From the NCBI GenBank assembly GCA_040429635.1, contig CP158972.1:1498001-1562000 (forward strand): a DNA stretch of 64,000 nucleotides, in the 5' to 3' direction. Position 1 is the first letter of the stretch. Every line of letters starts with the position of its first letter. Under the pieces are notes generated by a model. The model saw only the letters and a list, made by a program, of their open reading frames with translations. It had not been told where the DNA came from and searched no databases. The position numbers and the translations under genes are program-made. Shown here piece after piece: positions 1 through 7,724 of the stretch. Origin of the DNA: Tamlana crocina. Lineage in GTDB: Bacteria > Bacteroidota > Bacteroidia > Flavobacteriales > Flavobacteriaceae.

Positions 1-468
1 TTTATTGGTATATTCGGAAACATCCCATTTTGAAATTAGGGTTTTCATTATAATGGACGATACTTTCGTAACCCCTAAAATACAGGTGATAAAGAGCAGG
101 GTTTGGGTGCTAAGAATAGATATTAAATCAACGCTAAATGGGTAGTAAATATGAACTACCAAAGCAATGACGATAAAGTGGGCCAATTGATCCAAACCAA
201 AAAGCAACCGATTATTAAACCTTGACTTCAGTAACAGTTTAATAAGATCGATAATATAGTGTGAAACCGCTATAATCGCTATGCCCAAGCCGTATTTAAA
301 GTTGAATTGTAGTATAATGATTAGTGCAAAAACATGCACCAAAATATGAAGATATAAAAACTTCGACTTGTATTTATGGGTTTCTTTATGGTTTACCCAT
401 TTTTGTGGCTGAAGTAAAAAATCGCCTATTAAATGCGCTAAAATCAATTGAATGGCGAAGGTTAGCAT
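1..468 (-). CDS. DUF3307 family membrane protein (3' end outside window)
   Basis: An open frame runs leftward from an ATG at 468 to the window edge, giving 156 codons with no stop, so the C-terminus is missing. The N-terminus begins MLTFAIQLILAHLIGDFLLQ; the His-Leu-Ile-Gly-Asp-Phe-Leu-Leu-Gln motif is typical of DUF3307. About four hydrophobic segments are visible (roughly residues 2-18, 40-58, 62-80 and 98-112, then another near 122-138), with polar motifs SHYIIDLIK and DQLAHF inside or beside them. This points to an inner-membrane protein with buried acidic and histidine residues. Its start overlaps the end of the SatD-family gene by 7 bases, so the two are very likely translated together. 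No function is established for DUF3307. Membership is well supported; role unknown. Confidence 0.8.
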   Translation of the reverse strand, partial: MLTFAIQLILAHLIGDFLLQPQKWVNHKETHKYKSKFLYLHILVHVFALIIILQFNFKYGLGIAIIAVSHYIIDLIKLLLKSRFNNRLLFGLDQLAHFIVIALVVHIYYPFSVDLISILSTQTLLFITCILGVTKVSSIIMKTLISKWDVSEYTNK

Positions 469-1064
469 AGGCGTTCTATTTGATTGTTAAAATACTGAAT
501 AAGTTTCGAAATTTCATCAAAGCCCGCACGTTTTAAGCCTTGGCTGATGTTGCCTTGGGTTTTTCCTAAAAGGGCGGCTATTTGGTTTTGGTTGAAGTCT
601 GGGTGCTCTAAAGCGGTTTTAACCAAAGTGGCCGAATTACTAGTCCAATGGTCCATGGTGAGTAAGGCTAATTCCAACATCAAGTTCATAGCGGCATCAA
701 AGGTATCAAAAGGCGATTTTAAAGCCAGTGTCGTCTTTTTCAGGTTTTCAAAACATTCACCCGAATACACAAAAGCGCTGCCGTTAGCCTCGGTAATTTT
801 TTCGGCATGGTAGGTTTTGTCGCCAATACCAATGGCCAGCCTAACATCCAGTTCGTCAAACTGTTTAATGTGGGCTTTTATTAGAATACAAGCGTGTAGG
901 GCGTTTTTGGGGGCAATTTCCACCTGGAAACTATCGCCTCGGTATATTTCCCAAGTTTTTGGCGATGGCCCAAAAGTATTCAAAACGGTTTTGAGGGCTT
1001 CGAGCCACTGTTCGGGTGGTTTTTCCTGGGAGTTGATAATATCGCCTGTAATAACGCTCGTCAT
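462..1064 (-). CDS. SatD family protein, cyclase-like fold plus C-terminal HTH
   Basis: A 200-aa soluble protein when read from the ATG at 1064. An upstream ATG at 1085 adds seven residues (MLIFRSI), but family members start close to the VITGDIINS motif, so 1064 is preferred. Visible features: Asp8 in TGDIINS, Gly43-Asp44 in RGDSF, a hydrophobic strand ending in a glycine turn (RLAIGIG, 75-81), and a C-terminal helix-turn-helix-like stretch (about 158-182, QNQIAALLGKTQGNISQGL). SatD is named after a Streptococcus mutans acid-tolerance locus and has no defined reaction. The spacing of the two aspartates and the RLAIGIG strand resembles class III nucleotide cyclase-like domains; this is my inference. 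It is coupled to the DUF3307 membrane gene by a 7-base overlap. Confidence 0.8.
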   Translation of the reverse strand: MTSVITGDIINSQEKPPEQWLEALKTVLNTFGPSPKTWEIYRGDSFQVEIAPKNALHACILIKAHIKQFDELDVRLAIGIGDKTYHAEKITEANGSAFVYSGECFENLKKTTLALKSPFDTFDAAMNLMLELALLTMDHWTSNSATLVKTALEHPDFNQNQIAALLGKTQGNISQGLKRAGFDEISKLIQYFNNQIERLC

Positions 1065-1225
1065 AATACTTCTAAAAATAAGCATGATAAAAGTAGTTAA
1101 TTTGGTTCAGACTTACAAAATATTATCTTAAAAACTAATAATTTAAAATATTAGCTTTAAAGGTTATAATTTAAAATATCATCTAAAGGGTAAATATTTT
1201 GGTTTATAATAAAGGGGTATTGCAA

Positions 1226-1233
1226 TATCTTTG
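1226..1233 (+). promoter_or_regulatory. Probable -7 box for mscL
   Basis: TATCTTTG matches the Bacteroidota -7 consensus TAnnTTTG, 24 bases before the mscL ATG. A TTG at 1199-1201 could be the -33 element, but the 24-base spacing is slightly long, so only the -7 box is called. Confidence 0.5.
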
Positions 1234-1257
1234 CTACCATATTAAAAACAAGAAAAC

Positions 1258-1698
1258 ATGAAGCTATTAAAGGAATTTAAAGAGTTCGCTGTAAAGGGCA
1301 ATATGATAGATATGGCCATTGGTATTATCATTGGCGCATCGTTCAATAAAGTGATTGATGTGCTTGTTAAACAGGTGTTTTTGCCTCCATTATCGTTGTT
1401 GACCGATGGGGTGAATTTTAAGGATAAACGCATTATATTGAGGGATGCCGTAACCAATACGGATGGCGATATTTTAAAAAATGAAGTAGCCATTGGGTAC
1501 GGGGCTTTGGGCGAAGTTATGCTCGATTTCCTAATTATCGGGTTTACTGTATTTGTAGTGGTGAAGTTTATGAACCGTTTGAAAAACCGTGCGAACGATG
1601 TTAAGGACAAAGCGGTTTCAACTCCAAAGGATATTGAATTGCTCACCAAATTGAATGATTTGATGGAAGAACAAAACCGGCTTTTAAAGGCTAAATAG
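1258..1698 (+). CDS. mscL: Large-conductance mechanosensitive channel MscL
   Basis: A 146-aa inner-membrane channel that opens under membrane tension during osmotic downshock. The N-terminal amphipathic helix (MKLLKEFKEFAVKGN) leads into TM1 (about 14-38), which carries the family signature GNMIDMAIGIIIGASF and the pore-lining Gly/Ala residues. A periplasmic loop (about 45-75) is followed by TM2 (about 84-105, LDFLIIGFTVFVVVKF) and a charged C-terminal helix (KLNDLMEEQNRLLK) that would form the cytoplasmic bundle. Length is normal for the family. The gene stands alone, with a TAnnTTTG box just upstream and a convergent HAD gene downstream. Confidence 0.95.
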   Translation: MKLLKEFKEFAVKGNMIDMAIGIIIGASFNKVIDVLVKQVFLPPLSLLTDGVNFKDKRIILRDAVTNTDGDILKNEVAIGYGALGEVMLDFLIIGFTVFVVVKFMNRLKNRANDVKDKAVSTPKDIELLTKLNDLMEEQNRLLKAK

Positions 1699-1719
1699 GA
1701 GCTGTAAAAAGGAAACAGA

Positions 1720-2376
1720 TTACACAAGGTGTTTAGCTTTCTGGTATGCAATCTCTTTAAAGTCTGATATCACCATATCGGCCTTGCTATAATCTTGGTT
1801 TTTAGAATGGAAACTGTCGTAGCCCACGCAAAAAATACCGGCTGCTTTGGCCGCTTCAACGCCGTTGGTGGAATCTTCAATTACCAAACATTCTTCTTTG
1901 TTATAGCCTGTGGCTTCGGCCGACTTAAGAAAAATTTCGGGGTGCGGTTTGCTTTGTTTTAAGTCGCCGCCGCTAAATTTCGCTTTAAAATATTGGTTTA
2001 AATCAAAGCGTTCAAAAATTTGATTGATGCCACCCATAGAGGCTGATGACCCTAAAACTAAGGTAACCCCATTGTTGTGGTAGTCTTGTATGAGGTCTAA
2101 AACCCCATCAATAAGAGTTAGTTCAGAATCGCTTTCAAAAAAACGTTTGTAGTGTTTGCGCTTTAGTGATACTAAATGTTCGGGCGTTTGCTCTAAATTG
2201 AAATGATCGCACAGGCGTTTGCAAATGTTTATGGTAGATTGTCCGGTAAACGATTGGTACATTTCGGCAGATACTTCAATACCAATTTCATCAAACATAT
2301 CGTGGTACGCTTTGTTGTGCAGGGGTTCGCTATCTATTATAACCCCGTCCATATCAAAAATAACAGCTTTTAACAT
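1720..2376 (-). CDS. HAD-superfamily phosphatase, beta-phosphoglucomutase-like
   Basis: A soluble 218-aa protein from the ATG at 2376. An ATG at 2418 exists in frame, but MLKAVIFDMDG is the expected family N-terminus, so the shorter form is preferred. All four HAD motifs are visible: I, FDMDGVIIDSEP with the nucleophile Asp8 and Asp10; II, VLGSSAS; III, a Lys in QSKPHPEIF; IV, VIEDSTNGVEAA. The cap region between motifs I and II (LHNKAYHDMF, FTGQSTINI) is the alpha-helical C1 cap of beta-phosphoglucomutase and sugar-phosphate phosphatases. The substrate cannot be read from sequence. It converges with mscL, with 21 bases between their ends. Confidence 0.85.
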   Translation of the reverse strand: MLKAVIFDMDGVIIDSEPLHNKAYHDMFDEIGIEVSAEMYQSFTGQSTINICKRLCDHFNLEQTPEHLVSLKRKHYKRFFESDSELTLIDGVLDLIQDYHNNGVTLVLGSSASMGGINQIFERFDLNQYFKAKFSGGDLKQSKPHPEIFLKSAEATGYNKEECLVIEDSTNGVEAAKAAGIFCVGYDSFHSKNQDYSKADMVISDFKEIAYQKAKHLV

Positions 2377-2450
2377 CTTAAATTTTTTATGCGAATATAT
2401 GGGAATTGCAAATAACACCCTAAAATCTGTTTTTGTAGTTTAGAATTATT

Positions 2451-2558
2451 TTACAATATTTGCGCACTATGATTATTTAATTTGACTTTAGGAATATGCT
2501 CTAACAACTTCATGTAGAGCGGGGTAAGGCCAGGTGATTTTGCTTGGTTAGTTTTCAT
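2451..2558 (-). CDS. Possible 35-aa small protein
   Basis: An ATG-to-TAA frame of 36 codons, starting MKTNQAKSPGLTPLYMKLL and ending in NNHSAQIL. It fills most of the gap between the HAD gene and the divergent MATE gene, starting 16 bases upstream of the MATE ATG. No ribosome-binding motif, signal peptide or known family is evident. It may be chance, a leader peptide or a genuine small protein; the peptide looks compositionally normal, which is the only reason it is listed. Confidence 0.2.
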   Translation of the reverse strand: MKTNQAKSPGLTPLYMKLLEHIPKVKLNNHSAQIL

Positions 2559-2574
2559 ATTATTACTTTTTATT

Positions 2575-3981
2575 ATGCAGTCAAATAAAATATCCTTTAA
2601 ACAATACATTCAATATTTTAAAATAGCGGTAACCGGAAAAGAACAGGAGTTTACCTCGGGTAGCATCCGCAGAGCCGTTTTTATGCTGTCCGTACCCATG
2701 ATTTTGGAAATGCTCATGGAATCTATTTTCGCGCTTGTTGATATCATGTTCGTTTCGCAAGTGAGTGTTAATGCAGTGGCTACTATTGGGTTGACCGAAT
2801 CGGTTATCACTTTGGTTTATGCCTTGGCTATTGGGTTGAGCATGGCAGCAACCGCCATTGTAGCCCGGCGGGTGGGTGAAAAAGACTTAAAAGGAGCACG
2901 CCACGCAGCCGTTCAGGTGATTTTCTTAGGCGTTTTTGTGGCGTCTCTTATTAGCGTTGTCGGGATTCTGTACCCGAAAGAAATATTGGCATTAATGGGG
3001 GGCGAGCCCGATTTAATTGCCGAGGGTTATGGATACACCCAAGTGCTCTTGTCCGGAAATGTTACCATCATGCTTCTGTTTTTAATCAACGCCATTTTTA
3101 GGGGGGCTGGCGATGCATCGGTGGCTATGTGGGCGTTGGTTTTATCAAACGGACTTAATATCATGCTAGATCCTATTTTTATTTTTGGTTTCGGCCGCAT
3201 TCCTGCTTTTGGGGTAAAAGGTGCCGCCATTGCAACCACTATTGGTAGGGGTACGGCCGTGTTGTTCCAATTGGGGATTTTGTTTTTTGGTTTCAGTAAA
3301 ATAAAAATCGCCGTTAAGGATTTGGTGCTGCAAGTTGGAGTTATGCTGAATTTGATTAAAGTATCGATGGGCGGTATTGGGCAGTTTTTAATAGGAACGT
3401 CCAGTTGGGTGTTTTTAATGCGGATTATGAGCGAGTTTGGCAGTGAAGTGCTTGCAGGTTATACCATTGCCATTAGGGTGATGATGTTTACTTTGATGCC
3501 AGCTTGGGGCATGAGTAATGCCGCAGCAACATTGGTGGGGCAGAATTTAGGTGCCAAAAGGCCCGAACGCGCTGAGCAGTCTGTTTGGAAAACAGGAAAA
3601 TATGCAGCCATTTTTATGGGCATAATTTCTATAGTTTATCTAGTATTTGCCCCACAAATTATTGAGTTGTTTAATGCCACTTCTGATGTGGTAAAATACG
3701 GAAGCTCATGCTTACGGGTTATTGCTGTAGGTTATATTTTTTACGGTTATGGCATGGTGGTTATCAATGCTTTTAATGGTGCTGGCGATACCAAAACCCC
3801 AACTTATATAAACTTTGTTTGCTTTTGGTTACTGCAATTGCCATTTGCATATTTTATGGCTTTAACATTGGATTTTGGTCCGGTAGGAGTGTTTTGGGCA
3901 ATAACTTTGGCAGAGGTGGTAATTGCAATAGTTGCCATGATTTGGTTCAAAAAAGGTCGATGGAAAACCGTTGAGGTTTAG
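2575..3981 (+). CDS. MATE family multidrug/Na+ efflux transporter
   Basis: A 468-aa polytopic membrane protein with two homologous halves of six transmembrane helices each. Family-typical stretches are visible: the first-helix segment VPMILEMLMESIFALVDIMFV, the TIGLTESV loop, NAIFRGAGDASVAM in the middle, and the second-half equivalents GAKRPERAEQSVWKTG and NAFNGAGDTKTPTYINF. MATE proteins export cationic drugs or metabolites against a Na+ or H+ gradient; the substrate cannot be predicted here. The gene is monocistronic and converges with the SLC13 gene. Length is normal and no defect is seen. Confidence 0.92.
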   Translation: MQSNKISFKQYIQYFKIAVTGKEQEFTSGSIRRAVFMLSVPMILEMLMESIFALVDIMFVSQVSVNAVATIGLTESVITLVYALAIGLSMAATAIVARRVGEKDLKGARHAAVQVIFLGVFVASLISVVGILYPKEILALMGGEPDLIAEGYGYTQVLLSGNVTIMLLFLINAIFRGAGDASVAMWALVLSNGLNIMLDPIFIFGFGRIPAFGVKGAAIATTIGRGTAVLFQLGILFFGFSKIKIAVKDLVLQVGVMLNLIKVSMGGIGQFLIGTSSWVFLMRIMSEFGSEVLAGYTIAIRVMMFTLMPAWGMSNAAATLVGQNLGAKRPERAEQSVWKTGKYAAIFMGIISIVYLVFAPQIIELFNATSDVVKYGSSCLRVIAVGYIFYGYGMVVINAFNGAGDTKTPTYINFVCFWLLQLPFAYFMALTLDFGPVGVFWAITLAEVVIAIVAMIWFKKGRWKTVEV

Positions 3982-4061
3982 CGCTAACAATGCTAAAGGT
4001 TGAAATTCTTTATTCAGGTGTTGTTTTCCTTAGGTATCATCCGCGTTGTGCTTATTGTTTT

Positions 4062-5903
4062 TTAAAATGGCCAGATGGTTGGCACTAGTAGTAATGATAT
4101 TATAAAAAAGATGAGCAATAGCGGCGCTCCCACTTTAAGGTAATCCATAAACTTATAGGCTCCGGCAGTCATGACCATGGCGTTGGTTGTCGTGCCAATG
4201 GGTGTTAAAAATGCTGTTGAAGCACTTATGGCCACTACAATCATAAATGGTTCGGGAGATAAATTTAAAGAATTGGCAGCTAAAATAGCAATGGGAGCCA
4301 TGAGTACCGCTGTAGCCGAATTATTTATAACTTGACTAAATGTAGTGGTGAGCAAAAAGATACCTCCCAATAATAAAATAGGGTGGATGGAGCCAAGATA
4401 ATCTACCAGGCCGTTTGCAATAATTTGGGCTGTTCCTGTTTTTTGTAATGCCAGCCCCATAGGAATCATAGCAGCAATCATCACCACGCTGGTCCAGCTG
4501 ATACCTTTATAGGCTTTAGATATGGGTACACAGCCCGTTAAAAGAACGATACCAGCAGAGATTAATGCTGCAATCGATCCCGGTACAATTTTAAGCACCA
4601 TAAACAGAATCATTAAAATTAATGAGCCCAAAGCGATATACGATTTCGGACTTAGCTTTTCTACATTTTTAGCCATTCCTTCGGGGCTACCGATAATCAC
4701 GAGGTTTTCATGTTGCTTTTTTAGGTCTTCAATATGGGCCCAGGTACCGCGAATTAAAAAAGCATCACCGGTTTTCACCTTTATTTCGTTTTCTAAAATT
4801 GGTTTTCTGTTTCGCGAAGCCGCCAGTAGTTGAATACCAAAACGCTGAAAATAGGTATGCATATTGTAAGTTCTGTCCACCAAAGTAGAATTGGGGTTTA
4901 CGATCACTTCCGTCATTCCGACCTCTTGGTTGATTAAATTGTTTTTCAGCTCGTCTGCAATCGAATCGAGAGGCAAAAGACCTAATCTAAAATTAATCAT
5001 GAGTTTGTTAATAGCTTCGGTGTCACCTTTTACGGTAATAATATCGTGGTAAAGAAACACGGTGCTTGGGTCGGGAAGCTCGATAAACGTCGGTATTTTT
5101 TTCAATAAATTAGGATGTCTTCTCTTTATTTTTATAATGGAAACGTTATAGTTTTCTTCGAATTTCCAGTCTTCAATTTTGGTGTTTAACAGTGGAGAAA
5201 TAGAGCGCACACGTAATCGGTAATATCCATCTTCAACTTTATACGCCTCAATCCAATTGTGTAGGGTCGATTCAATATTTACCGGTTTGTTGTTGGTTTT
5301 GTTGTTAGGAAGCAACCGATAGCCAATAAACTTAAAATAGAGAATGGCAATAACCAACAAGGGGACACCAATTAAGGCGAATTCAAAAAACGAAAAACCC
5401 TCAAACCCGGCATCAACCAAAGCATTACTGGCAATAATATTGGGCGGGGTACCGGTTAAGGTTAGTAGTCCGCCTGTGTTAGAGCCAAAAGCAACGGGCA
5501 TTAGCATTTTAGAGGGAAGAGTACCAATGCTCCAAGTCGAAGAAATCGTTAAGGGCATTAAGGTTGCAACTGTTCCGGTATTGCTTACAAATCCAGAAAG
5601 TACGCCGCCGCCCAAGGTTACAATAACCAATAGTTTAGGAACACTTTTTCCGGCCCATTCTACAAATTTCTTACCGGCCATGGCCGTCCATCCCGTTTGT
5701 GCAATACCTTCGCCAATAATAAAAAGTGCGGCAATCATAATAACAGTCGGGTTGCTAAATCCGCTAAGGGTTTCTTCGGCAGTTAAAATACCTGTTAAAA
5801 ACAAGGCTAGCATCGATATTAGAGCAACAATATCTGGGGTAAATTTGCCCCAAACAAAAAGGGCTATGGTTATTACTAAAATGAGGAGCATTAAATAGAT
5901 CAT
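4062..5903 (-). CDS. SLC13/DASS-family permease with two TrkA-C domains
   Basis: A 613-aa protein: an N-terminal membrane half (about residues 1-205), a cytoplasmic insertion with two TrkA-C/RCK_C-like modules (about 205-390, including GTWAHIEDLKKQH at the end) and a C-terminal membrane half (about 405-613). The two halves carry the DASS substrate/Na+ signatures: SNTGTVATLMPL and TLTGTPPNIIASN in the first, and INNSATAVLMAPIA and FLTPIGTTTNAMV in the second. The family imports sulfate, dicarboxylates or similar anions, driven by Na+. Members with internal TrkA-C domains are often annotated as sulfate permeases, but substrate is unproven. The TrkA-C modules suggest allosteric control by a small ligand. 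Confidence 0.9.
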   Translation of the reverse strand: MIYLMLLILVITIALFVWGKFTPDIVALISMLALFLTGILTAEETLSGFSNPTVIMIAALFIIGEGIAQTGWTAMAGKKFVEWAGKSVPKLLVIVTLGGGVLSGFVSNTGTVATLMPLTISSTWSIGTLPSKMLMPVAFGSNTGGLLTLTGTPPNIIASNALVDAGFEGFSFFEFALIGVPLLVIAILYFKFIGYRLLPNNKTNNKPVNIESTLHNWIEAYKVEDGYYRLRVRSISPLLNTKIEDWKFEENYNVSIIKIKRRHPNLLKKIPTFIELPDPSTVFLYHDIITVKGDTEAINKLMINFRLGLLPLDSIADELKNNLINQEVGMTEVIVNPNSTLVDRTYNMHTYFQRFGIQLLAASRNRKPILENEIKVKTGDAFLIRGTWAHIEDLKKQHENLVIIGSPEGMAKNVEKLSPKSYIALGSLILMILFMVLKIVPGSIAALISAGIVLLTGCVPISKAYKGISWTSVVMIAAMIPMGLALQKTGTAQIIANGLVDYLGSIHPILLLGGIFLLTTTFSQVINNSATAVLMAPIAILAANSLNLSPEPFMIVVAISASTAFLTPIGTTTNAMVMTAGAYKFMDYLKVGAPLLLIFFIISLLLVPTIWPF

Positions 5904-6166
5904 ATCTCGCTATATTTGTTAGCTTTATTGCTTGGTTACTTATTTTCGGTGTAAAATTACTACGACGGTTAGTGACTAATTATGATATAAATCATGCTTT
6001 GAACATTCGCCATTTTTTTTGGACAGTTTTCAAAATTTAGCTGAATATGAAATAAGAAGGAGTGGAGGATACGTTTTCGTAATGATAGATTTTACGATTA
6101 TGTAGTTTAAAACAGGATTTACGTAAATTAAAAAGAGAAAATTTTTCCGAAAAAGAATAGAAAACT

Positions 6167-6883
6167 ATGAAATTAGACATATTGGCTATAGGGGCTCATC
6201 CGGATGATGTGGAGTTAGGTTGCGGCGGAACCATTGCAAAGGAGGTGGCAAGGGGAAAAAAAGTAGGTATTCTCGATTTAACCCGAGGTGAATTGGGTAC
6301 TCGTGGTTCTGCTGAAATTCGTGATAAGGAAGCCGCCGATTCGGCAAAAATATTGGGCGTATCGGTGCGAGAAAATTTAAGATTTGCCGATGGTTTTTTT
6401 GTGAATGACAAAATCCATCAGTTGGAAATCATAAAAATCATCCGAAAGTACCAACCCGAAATTGTATTGTGCAATGCTGTTGACGACCGACATATTGACC
6501 ACGGAAAAGCTAGTAAATTGGCTAGTGATGCCTGTTTTTTAAGTGGTTTGGCAAAAATTGAAACCATTAGAAATAATGAGCTGCAAAGTGCTTGGCGCCC
6601 AAAGCAAGTGTATCACTATATACAGTGGAAGAATATAGAGCCCGATTTTGTGGTTGATATTTCTGGGTTTGTAGATAAAAAAATGGAGGCGGTTCTGGCT
6701 TATAAAACACAGTTTTTTAATGAAGATAGTAAAGAGCCTGAAACACCCATATCAAGTAAGAATTTTACAGATAGTGTGATTTACCGTGCGCGAGATTTAG
6801 GCCGATTAATTGGGGTTGAACATGCCGAAGGCTTTACCGTAGAGCGCCATGTGGCTGTCGATAGTCTGTTCGATTTGAAGTAG
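6167..6883 (+). CDS. bshB1: Bacillithiol biosynthesis deacetylase BshB1
   Basis: A 238-aa zinc hydrolase of the PIG-L/LmbE fold. It removes the acetyl group from GlcNAc-malate to give GlcN-malate, the second step of bacillithiol synthesis. The signature AHPDDVELGCGG (His11, Asp13, Asp14) supplies metal ligand and catalytic base, and DDRHIDHGKAS near residue 110 holds the other histidines. RGELGTRGSAEIRDKEA is typical of the BshB1 branch rather than of LmbE relatives. bshA and bshC are not in this window, which is common because the pathway genes are scattered. The 263-bp upstream gap holds no gene and no good TAnnTTTG box. Confidence 0.93.
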   Translation: MKLDILAIGAHPDDVELGCGGTIAKEVARGKKVGILDLTRGELGTRGSAEIRDKEAADSAKILGVSVRENLRFADGFFVNDKIHQLEIIKIIRKYQPEIVLCNAVDDRHIDHGKASKLASDACFLSGLAKIETIRNNELQSAWRPKQVYHYIQWKNIEPDFVVDISGFVDKKMEAVLAYKTQFFNEDSKEPETPISSKNFTDSVIYRARDLGRLIGVEHAEGFTVERHVAVDSLFDLK

Positions 6884-6938
6884 TTGAACAAAAAAGTGTT
6901 TTTATTTTAGTTTTTTAGCACGAAATCTTAAAAAAAGG

Positions 6939-6970
6939 TTTTGTAGATAAGCTTAAAACATTTACATTTG
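6939..6970 (+). promoter_or_regulatory. Promoter of the tRNA-His unit
   Basis: TTTTG at 6939-6943, a 19-base spacer, and TACATTTG at 6963-6970 give a full match to the Bacteroidota housekeeping promoter (TTTG-N19-TAnnTTTG). Transcription would start near 6977, about 20 bases before the tRNA-half remnant and 90 bases before tRNA-His. Confidence 0.8.
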
Positions 6971-6997
6971 CACTCGCATTTATAATGCGTATTACAC

Positions 6998-7023
6998 GGT
7001 GGCTTAATCTTGTTGGTTAGAGC
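6998..7023 (+). pseudogene. Decayed tRNA 5'-half copy
   Basis: The 26 bases from GGTGGCTTAATC to GTTGGTTAGAGC align with the first 27 bases of the tRNA-His gene (7067-7093, GGTGGTTGTAGC to GTTGGTTAGAGC) with one gap and few mismatches. The D-loop block of 12 bases is identical. Similarity stops exactly after the D-arm: no anticodon arm follows. It lies downstream of the tRNA promoter, so it is part of the precursor transcript. Confidence 0.55.
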
Positions 7024-7066
7024 CTTCCTTTTGAAAACTTTTTTAAAGTTTAAAATAAAAAAACAT

Positions 7067-7141
7067 GGTGGTTGTAGCTCAGTTGGTTAGAGCGCCTGAT
7101 TGTGGTTCAGGAGGTCGTCGGTTCGAGACCGATCTTCCACC
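7067..7141 (+). tRNA. tRNA-His (GTG anticodon)
   Basis: The cloverleaf folds by eye. An extra G at 7067 can serve as the G-1 identity base of tRNA-His, facing discriminator C at 7141. The D-arm is GCTC/GAGC (7077-7093). The anticodon stem CCTGA/TCAGG has loop TTGTGGT, with anticodon GTG at 7102-7104. The T-arm is GTCGG/CCGAT around TTCGAGA. The acceptor stem pairs 7068-7074 with 7134-7140 but has two adjacent U-U mismatches (7072/7136 and 7073/7135). CCA is not encoded. Confidence 0.93.
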
Positions 7142-7150
7142 CAAAAATAA

Positions 7151-7185
7151 AAGCCTCTCGGTTTCCGAGGGGCTTCTTTTGTTTT
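7151..7185 (+). terminator. Rho-independent terminator of tRNA-His
   Basis: An 11-bp stem (AAGCCTCTCGG / CCGAGGGGCTT, one G-U pair) with a TTT loop, followed by a T-rich run. It lies ten bases after the tRNA. Confidence 0.85.
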
Positions 7186-7226
7186 ATAAAACACGGTTTT
7201 ATTTTTTATTGGCTGTAGTATGTTGT

Positions 7227-7273
7227 TGTCATGCTGAATTTGATTCAGCATCTCCTGTTGTTTGAGAGTGACA
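7227..7273. repeat. REP-like palindromic intergenic element
   Basis: The core is ATGCTGAA-TTTGA-TTCAGCAT (8-bp perfect stem), flanked by TGTC on the left and TGACA on the right. Decayed sequences of the same type occur at 48043-48070 and 61727-61751, both next to gene ends. The pattern matches a short repeat common between genes in Flavobacteriaceae. Confidence 0.6.
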
Positions 7274-7344
7274 ATTTTATAATGATATCCTAAAACAAGT
7301 TCTGGGAGACGGGCAGTATTATAATTGATTACGGATATTCATGA

Positions 7345-7662
7345 TTATAGCCCGAAATCGTAGTCGCGCTCTACTTTTGCAATACGGACTTTGTATTGTT
7401 TGTACCAATGGGTTTTTCCCTTTTTTTGTGCGATTTGGTGGTCGGCATGGGCTTTCCATTTTTTTATGGCGTCTGCATCCCGCCAATACGATACGGTGAC
7501 GCCTAAATCGTTTCGGGCGGTTTCAATACCTAAAAACCCATCTTGTTGGCTGGCTAATTCCACCATCAAATCGGCCATTATGGAATACCCTTTATCCTCT
7601 TCATTTTTTACCGAAGTAAAAATTACGGCATAATAGGGCGGAGTGGGTGTTTGTGCTAACAT
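7345..7662 (-). CDS. ABM-domain (antibiotic biosynthesis monooxygenase-like) protein
   Basis: A 105-aa single-domain protein of the dimeric alpha/beta-barrel (ABM) superfamily. Visible family pattern: the first strand YYAVIFTSVK, helix MADLMVELASQQDGFLGIETARND, strand VTVSYWRDADAIKKWKAHADHQIAQ, then WYKQYKVRIAKVE. The WRD-x3-I-xx-W-xx-H pattern is characteristic. Members include quinol monooxygenases and heme-degrading enzymes, but most small ones have unknown substrates. The gene is monocistronic; a second, distinct ABM gene lies in the gldF operon. Confidence 0.8.
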   Translation of the reverse strand: MLAQTPTPPYYAVIFTSVKNEEDKGYSIMADLMVELASQQDGFLGIETARNDLGVTVSYWRDADAIKKWKAHADHQIAQKKGKTHWYKQYKVRIAKVERDYDFGL

Positions 7663-7724
7663 TTGTTCTTAATCTAGTTGATGCAACTAAAGACTTTGAT
7701 TCTAATTAAATGTTCGGTAGGATT

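Noticed and set aside
7065-7265. 66-aa frame over tRNA-His
   Set aside because: It reads through the tRNA, its terminator and the REP-like repeat, so it is not a gene.
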